Assembly: GCF_022206305.1 (NCBI RefSeq)
Contig: NZ_JAKOIW010000001.1
Location: 391,784 to 455,783 of the forward strand
DNA length: 64,000 nt
Direction: 5' to 3'
DNA from: Gordonia sp. 'Campus'
Lineage (GTDB): Bacteria > Actinomycetota > Actinomycetes > Mycobacteriales > Mycobacteriaceae
Shown piece by piece: positions 59,368-64,000 of the stretch (position 1 is its first letter; each line of letters opens with the position of its first letter). Made by a program: the position numbers and the translations under genes. A model generated the notes under the pieces. It saw only the letters and a list, made by a program, of their open reading frames with translations, made no database searches and was not told the origin of the DNA.

Positions 59368-61371
59368 ATGGGCCAGTTCCTCCAGTTCGTCTTCCTCGGA
59401 CTATCCGCCGGTGCCATCTACTCGGTGCTCGCGTCGTCCCTCGTGGGCATCTATGCCGCCACCGGCATCATCAACTTCGCGCAGGGCGCCATCGGCCTGT
59501 ACTCGGTCTACCTCGTCGCGGCATTGCGCACCGACGGCAGTCTCGTCCTGCCGATCGGCACACTCAGCCTCGGCAGCGAGAGCAATCCCGCGTCGATGGA
59601 ACTCGCGGTGGTACTCGGCGTTCTCAGCGCGGTCGTGTGGGCACTGTTGGCCCACGTCCTGATCTTCCGGCCGCTACGGTCGGCCCCGGTGCTCGCGCAG
59701 GTGGTCGCCTCGGTGGGCCTGATGCTGTTCATCCAGGCCCTCGTGCACCTGCGCTTCGAGACCGAGAACCTCTTCGCCGAGCCGATCCTGCCGGAGACCA
59801 CCGTCGACATCGCCGGTGCGGTCGTCAACGTCTCGGACCTGATCCTCGCCGGCGTCGCCATCGTCATCTCGCTGATCCTGTGGGCCTACTTCCGACTGAC
59901 CACCCTGGGCGTCGCCACCCGCGCAGGCTCCGAAGACGAGCTGGCCGCCCGACTCTCCGGATACTCCCCCGACCGTCTCGCGGGAATCGTGTGGGCCCTG
60001 ACCGGCGCGGCGACCGGGCTCATCGCAGTACTCGCGTCGTACACCATCGGACTCACCGAGACCAGCTACACCTTCTTCGTCATCCCCGCCCTGGCGGTCG
60101 CACTCGTCGGCCGGCTCACGTCGTTCGGCATCGCCTGCGCCGCAGGGCTTGTGCTCGGCGCCTTCCAGTCGGTGATCACCTGGCTCACCACCAAGGACTG
60201 GTGGCCCGAATGGGCACAGGCCGGGCTCGGCGATGCCGTCCCGTTCATCATCGTCGTCATCGCCCTGTTCTTGCTCGGCGGTCGGATCCCCTCTCGCGGT
60301 TCGCTCGGCGAAGTTCGGATGCCCGCGGTCCGGATCCCGCGCATCCGGGTGATCCCGACGGTCGTCTGTATCGCCGTGGTCGTCGCGGCCATCCTGCTCA
60401 CGTCGGGCAGCTGGCGATTCGGCGTCGTCACCTCGGTGATCCTCACTCTCATCGCGCTGTCACTGGTCCTGCTCACCGGCTATCTCGGCCAGATCTCGTT
60501 GGCCAGCATGGCCTTTGCCGGTGCGGCCGGCTTCGCACTGTCGAAACTGACGACCAGCTGGAACGTGCCGTTCCCGTTCAGCATGATCTTCGCGGCCCTC
60601 ATCGCGACCGGCCTCGGAGTACTGGTGGGCGTACCCGCGCTCCGCATCCGCGGCGCCCAGCTCGCCGTCGTGACATTGGCTGCCGCACTGGCCATCCAGA
60701 GCTTCGTCTTCAACAACCCCGCCATCACCTCCTTCGAGGGCAACCTCATCGCGGACCCGACGATCTTCGGCCTCGACCTCGGGGTGCGCGACGGCACCAA
60801 CCTGGTCACCATCCGGTTCTCACTGATGGTCTTGATCGTCGTCGCGATCGCGACCCTCGTGGTGTTGCGCTTCATGGGCGGCTCCACCGGGCGCGCCTTC
60901 CTGGCCGTGCGATCCAACGAACGCGCGGCGTCGTCGGTCGGGATCAACGTGGCGGCAACCAAATTGCTCGGTTTCGCGCTCTCGGCGTTCCTGGCCGGTA
61001 TCGGCGGTTGCCTCATCGGCTACAGCCGGGGTCAGCTGTCGGCCGGCTCGTTCACCGTGATGATCGGCCTCACGCTGCTCGCGATGACCTACGTCGGCGG
61101 CATCACGTCGTTCGCCGGCGCGGTACTCGCCGGCATCATCGGACCGCTGGGCGTCGGCTACGTGTTCCTCAACCAAACCCTCAATCTCGGTGAGTACTAC
61201 GAGCTCTTCGCGGCCGGCAGCCTGCTGTTGATGGCAGTGCTGAACCCGGTCGGCGTCGCGGGTGCGATGTCCGAGCTCGGCGAGCGCATACGCTCCCACC
61301 GCCGCACACCGACTTCACATCCGCAAGCGCCGGGTGCGGCGCAGAGCGCACAGGCAGGTGCACATGTCTGA
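59368..61371 (+). CDS. Fused ABC permease (LivH-LivM type)
   Basis: 667 residues, about twice the usual length. Residues 1-310 match LivH: FVFLGLSAGAIYSVLASSLVGIYAATGIINFAQGAIGLYSVYL. Residues 330-640 match LivM: LTGYLGQISLASMAFAGAAGFALSKL and GRAFLAVRSNERAASSVGINVAATKLLGFALSAFLAGIGGCL (the EAA-like loop that contacts the ATPase). Both halves of the channel are thus in one chain. A Ser/Arg/His/Gln-rich tail of about 35 residues follows. The stop overlaps the next gene by 8 bases. It should form the membrane channel alone with LivG- and LivF-like ATPases. Confidence 0.93.
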   Translation: MGQFLQFVFLGLSAGAIYSVLASSLVGIYAATGIINFAQGAIGLYSVYLVAALRTDGSLVLPIGTLSLGSESNPASMELAVVLGVLSAVVWALLAHVLIFRPLRSAPVLAQVVASVGLMLFIQALVHLRFETENLFAEPILPETTVDIAGAVVNVSDLILAGVAIVISLILWAYFRLTTLGVATRAGSEDELAARLSGYSPDRLAGIVWALTGAATGLIAVLASYTIGLTETSYTFFVIPALAVALVGRLTSFGIACAAGLVLGAFQSVITWLTTKDWWPEWAQAGLGDAVPFIIVVIALFLLGGRIPSRGSLGEVRMPAVRIPRIRVIPTVVCIAVVVAAILLTSGSWRFGVVTSVILTLIALSLVLLTGYLGQISLASMAFAGAAGFALSKLTTSWNVPFPFSMIFAALIATGLGVLVGVPALRIRGAQLAVVTLAAALAIQSFVFNNPAITSFEGNLIADPTIFGLDLGVRDGTNLVTIRFSLMVLIVVAIATLVVLRFMGGSTGRAFLAVRSNERAASSVGINVAATKLLGFALSAFLAGIGGCLIGYSRGQLSAGSFTVMIGLTLLAMTYVGGITSFAGAVLAGIIGPLGVGYVFLNQTLNLGEYYELFAAGSLLLMAVLNPVGVAGAMSELGERIRSHRRTPTSHPQAPGAAQSAQAGAHV

Positions 61372-62260
61372 GACGACACTGGAGCCGCAGACGGCTCCCC
61401 CGACGCTGCTGGAAACAGGCGGATTGTCGGTCCGATACGGCGGCGTCAGCGCCAACTCCGACGTCGACATCACCGTCGGGGCCGGGGAGATCGTCGGACT
61501 GATCGGACCCAACGGGGCGGGCAAGACCACGTTCGTCGACGCCGTCACCGGCTTCACCAAGTCCACCGGGCGGGTGTCGCTGCACGGGGAGAGCCTGGAA
61601 AAGGCGAGCCCGCATCGTCGCCGACGCGCGGGCATGGCCCGCACATGGCAGGCGGGCGAGCTGTTCACCGACCTCACCGTCGCCCAGAATCTCGCGGTCG
61701 CCGTCCAACCGGTGGGCCTGAGGGCCATGCTGTCCGACGTGCTCAACGGCTCCCGACCACCCGCCGACGTCATCTCCCACGCACTCGACCTCGTCGGGCT
61801 GGCCGACGCCGCCGACCAACTGCCCGGGGAACTCACGCTCGGACAACAGAAGTTGGTGGGCGTCGCACGGGCCCTCGTGGGTGGGACGCGTCTCGTCCTG
61901 CTCGACGAGCCGGCCGCCGGACTCGACACCCACGAGAGCCGGGACTTCGGCGCGGAATTGCGCCGGATCGCCGCGACCGGCATCGGCATCCTGCTGATCG
62001 ACCACGACATGTCGCTCGTCCTCGACGTGTGCGATCGGTTGTACGTGCTCGACTTCGGTCGGGTCATCGCCAGTGGGTCACCGGCGGCCATCCAAGACGA
62101 TCCCGCCGTGATCTCGGCCTACCTCGGCAGCCCCGAGGTCGACCCGGACGCCGTCGTCGATGCGGCCGGCCCTCCCGCCGCTCCGCCCCAACCCGGTCTC
62201 GACACCGAACGACCGTCAGACAACGGCCACACCGGGCCGGCCTCGAAGGAGACGAGATGA
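61364..62260 (+). CDS. livG: ABC transporter ATP-binding protein (LivG-like)
   Basis: 298 residues from ATG 61364, overlapping the permease stop. Walker A GPNGAGKT at 48-55, Q-loop region MARTWQAGELFTDLTV, signature LTLGQQKL (LSGGQ variant) and Walker B LVLLDEPAAGLD, then the switch His in LLIDHDMSLVLDVCD. LivG-type ATPases pair with LivF to power the importer. The last 50 residues are a Pro/Asp-rich tail absent in E. coli LivG. ATGA overlap with the next gene signals translational coupling. Confidence 0.93.
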   Translation: MSETTLEPQTAPPTLLETGGLSVRYGGVSANSDVDITVGAGEIVGLIGPNGAGKTTFVDAVTGFTKSTGRVSLHGESLEKASPHRRRRAGMARTWQAGELFTDLTVAQNLAVAVQPVGLRAMLSDVLNGSRPPADVISHALDLVGLADAADQLPGELTLGQQKLVGVARALVGGTRLVLLDEPAAGLDTHESRDFGAELRRIAATGIGILLIDHDMSLVLDVCDRLYVLDFGRVIASGSPAAIQDDPAVISAYLGSPEVDPDAVVDAAGPPAAPPQPGLDTERPSDNGHTGPASKETR

Positions 62261-63054
62261 ACGCGCACGCCGAACCGTCATCCGCAGCAGACGGATCGCG
62301 GCCGACGACCCCAGACCCGACAACACCGGACCCGACGAACCCGGCGCTGTCGATCGACGACATCACCGTCGGCTACGGCGGCGTGCCCGCCGTCCGCGGC
62401 CTCAGTGCGTCGGTCCGGGCCGGTGAGATTTTGGCGCTGCTCGGGCCGAACGGTGCCGGCAAGACGACCACTCTGCTCGCGGCGATCGGCGCGCTCGGCC
62501 TCATGTCGGGAACGGTGTCCGCCCTGGGCGACCCCATCGACCGCCGTATCGAACGCAATGCCCGGCGCGGCGTCACCCTGGTCCCCGACACGCGTGGCGT
62601 GTTCCACCGACTGTCGGTGTCGGACAACCTGCGCCTCGCCAAACGACGCAACGGAACCGACCTCGACACCGTCTACCAGTACTTCCCGAAGCTGAAGACG
62701 ATGCGTGGCCGGCGATGCGGCAACCTGTCGGGCGGCGAACAGCAGATGCTGGCCCTGGCCAAGGCACTGCTGGCGAGCCCCAAGGTGTTGCTCATCGACG
62801 AGTTGAGCCTGGGTCTGTCGCCGGTCGCGGTCCAGGACCTGCTGCCCCGACTGCGTTCCATCGCCGACGAACATCAGATGGCGGTCGTCCTCGTCGAACA
62901 GCACATCGATCTCGCGCTGGGGATCGCCGACTCGGCGATCGTGCTGCACCACGGCCGCGTCGCGCTGTCCGCGCCGGCGCGCGAGCTGCGGAACCACCGG
63001 GACAAGGTGGAGGCCGCCTACTTCGGCCGGACCGTCGAGGATCTCGCCTCGTAA
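62257..63054 (+). CDS. livF: ABC transporter ATP-binding protein (LivF-like)
   Basis: 265 residues from ATG 62257 (ATGA overlap with livG). After a Thr/Pro-rich N-terminus, ITVGYGGVPAVRGLSASVRAGEILALLGPNGAGKTTTLLAAIGAL has Walker A at 63-70. Signature LSGGEQQMLALAKALLASP, Walker B VLLIDELSLGLSPV, and the switch His in VVLVEQHIDLAL. It is the second ATPase of the importer. The operon order lipoprotein, fused permease, LivG, LivF is standard. A TetR gene follows after 60 bp. Confidence 0.93.
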   Translation: MNAHAEPSSAADGSRPTTPDPTTPDPTNPALSIDDITVGYGGVPAVRGLSASVRAGEILALLGPNGAGKTTTLLAAIGALGLMSGTVSALGDPIDRRIERNARRGVTLVPDTRGVFHRLSVSDNLRLAKRRNGTDLDTVYQYFPKLKTMRGRRCGNLSGGEQQMLALAKALLASPKVLLIDELSLGLSPVAVQDLLPRLRSIADEHQMAVVLVEQHIDLALGIADSAIVLHHGRVALSAPARELRNHRDKVEAAYFGRTVEDLAS

Positions 63055-63114
63055 CCCGCCGGCGGGCAGCAGGCGCACCGCACGGATCGACGACGAGACG
63101 GAACCGAGAACGAC

Positions 63115-63789
63115 GTGGCCACCGCGGACAACGACCCCGGACGGGATGACGGACACACCGGTCGACCGGCGCGCAGCACCCGCAATCGGCCCACCGACGA
63201 CGAACTGCTCGACGCGGCATGCGCGGTCATCGCCGAGGTCGGGGCCGAACGCACCACGATGACCGCCATCGCCGAACGCGGCGGCACCACACGGGTGACC
63301 CTGTACGCGCACTTCGGTTCTCGTGACGAGCTGGTCGACCGCGTGATGGTCCGCGAACTCGACACCTTCACCTCGTTCATGTTCGAGGTGTACGACGCCA
63401 GCGAGGACATGCCCTACGGTGCCCGCGCGCGGTACTCGGTGCAGTGCCTGTTCGACTACGCCCGACGACACCCGGCCGGACTGCGCGTCCTCATCGGCCA
63501 CCGCGAGGGCGGCGGCGACCGCAAGCTCTACGCCGCCCTCGAACCCCGCATCGCGGCCCGCCTACGCGACAACTACGCCGAACGCGGCGCGCACATCGCC
63601 GCCAGCGCGAACACCCTCGCCTCACTGCTGCTGGGGATGAGCCTCGACGTCGCACACCGGGCCCTGGTCGTCGACGGCGCGGGGGTCGACGAGGCCTGCG
63701 ACCTCGCGATCACCGCCACCCTCGCCGTACTCCGCGACGTCCGACCCGAACAGCTCGAAGCACTCGACGCGTCGCTCGAGAAGCGCTGA
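63115..63789 (+). CDS. TetR/AcrR transcriptional regulator
   Basis: 224 residues from GTG 63115. After a 30-residue polar start comes the HTH TDDELLDAACAVIAEVGAERTTMTAIAERGGTTRVTLYAHFGSRDELVDRV. The C-terminal domain is helical and ends DVRPEQLEALDASLEKR. It is co-directional with the ABC importer and may sense its cargo or a catabolite of it. No clear palindrome was found in the 60-bp gap before it. Confidence 0.9.
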   Translation: MATADNDPGRDDGHTGRPARSTRNRPTDDELLDAACAVIAEVGAERTTMTAIAERGGTTRVTLYAHFGSRDELVDRVMVRELDTFTSFMFEVYDASEDMPYGARARYSVQCLFDYARRHPAGLRVLIGHREGGGDRKLYAALEPRIAARLRDNYAERGAHIAASANTLASLLLGMSLDVAHRALVVDGAGVDEACDLAITATLAVLRDVRPEQLEALDASLEKR

Positions 63790-64000
63790 GCGAAGGGCTG
63801 GAACTCGGCCTCCGGGGGCCGCCTCCGTCGGTCACGCCCCCGTCTTGGACGACCGCCTCCAAGACCTGGCAAGCCGACCTCAAGTTTCCACCAAGAGCCG
63901 CGCGACATCCTCGATTCGACAACAGATCGCGATCGAGCCGCCCGGCCCGGGCACTCGCCGACCCTCACGATTGGAACCCCACGATGTCGCGCCCCTCCCC
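63790..64000. other. Last 210 bp, no supported gene
   Basis: The stretch after the TetR stop is GC-rich, with short stems (GGCCTCCGGGGGCC near 63809) and no clear coding frame. ATG at 63984 could open a new gene running past the window edge, but only six codons are visible. Confidence 0.5.

Overview
This is a high-GC window from an actinobacterium of the order Mycobacteriales, most likely Gordonia or a close relative. The support is a secreted cutinase, a wax-ester/diacylglycerol acyltransferase, an MMPL-type exporter, an EphD-like hydrolase-dehydrogenase fusion, two DUF222/HNH endonuclease genes of the 13E12 type, a GAF-ANTAR protein, and two blocks whose order I recall from Mycobacterium tuberculosis: the Fe-S reductase followed by an aminotransferase (Rv0338c-Rv0337c), and tRNA-Gly with dcd and udg (glyU-Rv0321-Rv0322). 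A full-length lon gene separates it from M. tuberculosis. Genus and orthology are inferences; no search was run.

Layout. 1-6.5 kb: the end of a sulfotransferase, a DUF1353 membrane protein, a DUF222/HNH gene, lon (with an HspR-type inverted repeat at its promoter) and a VOC protein. 6.5-13.3 kb: a DoxX-like membrane protein, a TetR-hydrolase-MFS operon divergent from a second hydrolase across two palindromic operators, a SRPBCC protein, a GAF-ANTAR protein and a cutinase. 13.4-24.7 kb: an accessory catabolic region with a frameshifted P450 under a TetR gene, an alpha/beta hydrolase, a Rieske oxygenase with a DapB-like oxidoreductase, an SDR, a StyA-like flavoprotein, a DHFR-like protein and an acyltransferase. 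24.8-32.2 kb: a YdcF protein, WS/DGAT, and the large Fe-S reductase with a repetitive tail followed by the aminotransferase. 32.3-38.5 kb: an ephD - diiron-like protein - PDR reductase operon, then an MFS exporter and its TetR. 38.5-45 kb: a proline-rich membrane protein, udg, dcd, an SOS-boxed HNH gene, tRNA-Gly(CCC) and a second YdcF protein. 45.2-57.6 kb: a secreted glycosidase, an amino acid permease, an F420-type NADP oxidoreductase, the LysR-sensor/DUF5997 divergent pair, TetR/DUF418, an MMPL exporter with TetR, a hydrolase and a PAP2 phosphatase. 57.7-63.8 kb: a branched-chain-type ABC importer (lipoprotein, fused permease, two ATPases) and a TetR.

The observations I find most interesting are these. 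A LysR effector domain without a DNA-binding domain is paired head-to-head with a small HTH-like DUF5997 protein through mirror-image leaderless promoters. A protein usually annotated as a metal-dependent hydrolase carries a full E/ExxH/E/ExxH diiron pattern and sits beside an electron-transfer reductase. A REP-like element has been domesticated inside a coding sequence. A dispersed, perfectly self-complementary 23-bp-arm palindrome is present. A 5-bp tandem duplication breaks the P450. Many genes start exactly six nucleotides after a TAnnnT -10 box. No CRISPR array, rRNA operon, complete insertion sequence or prophage was seen.
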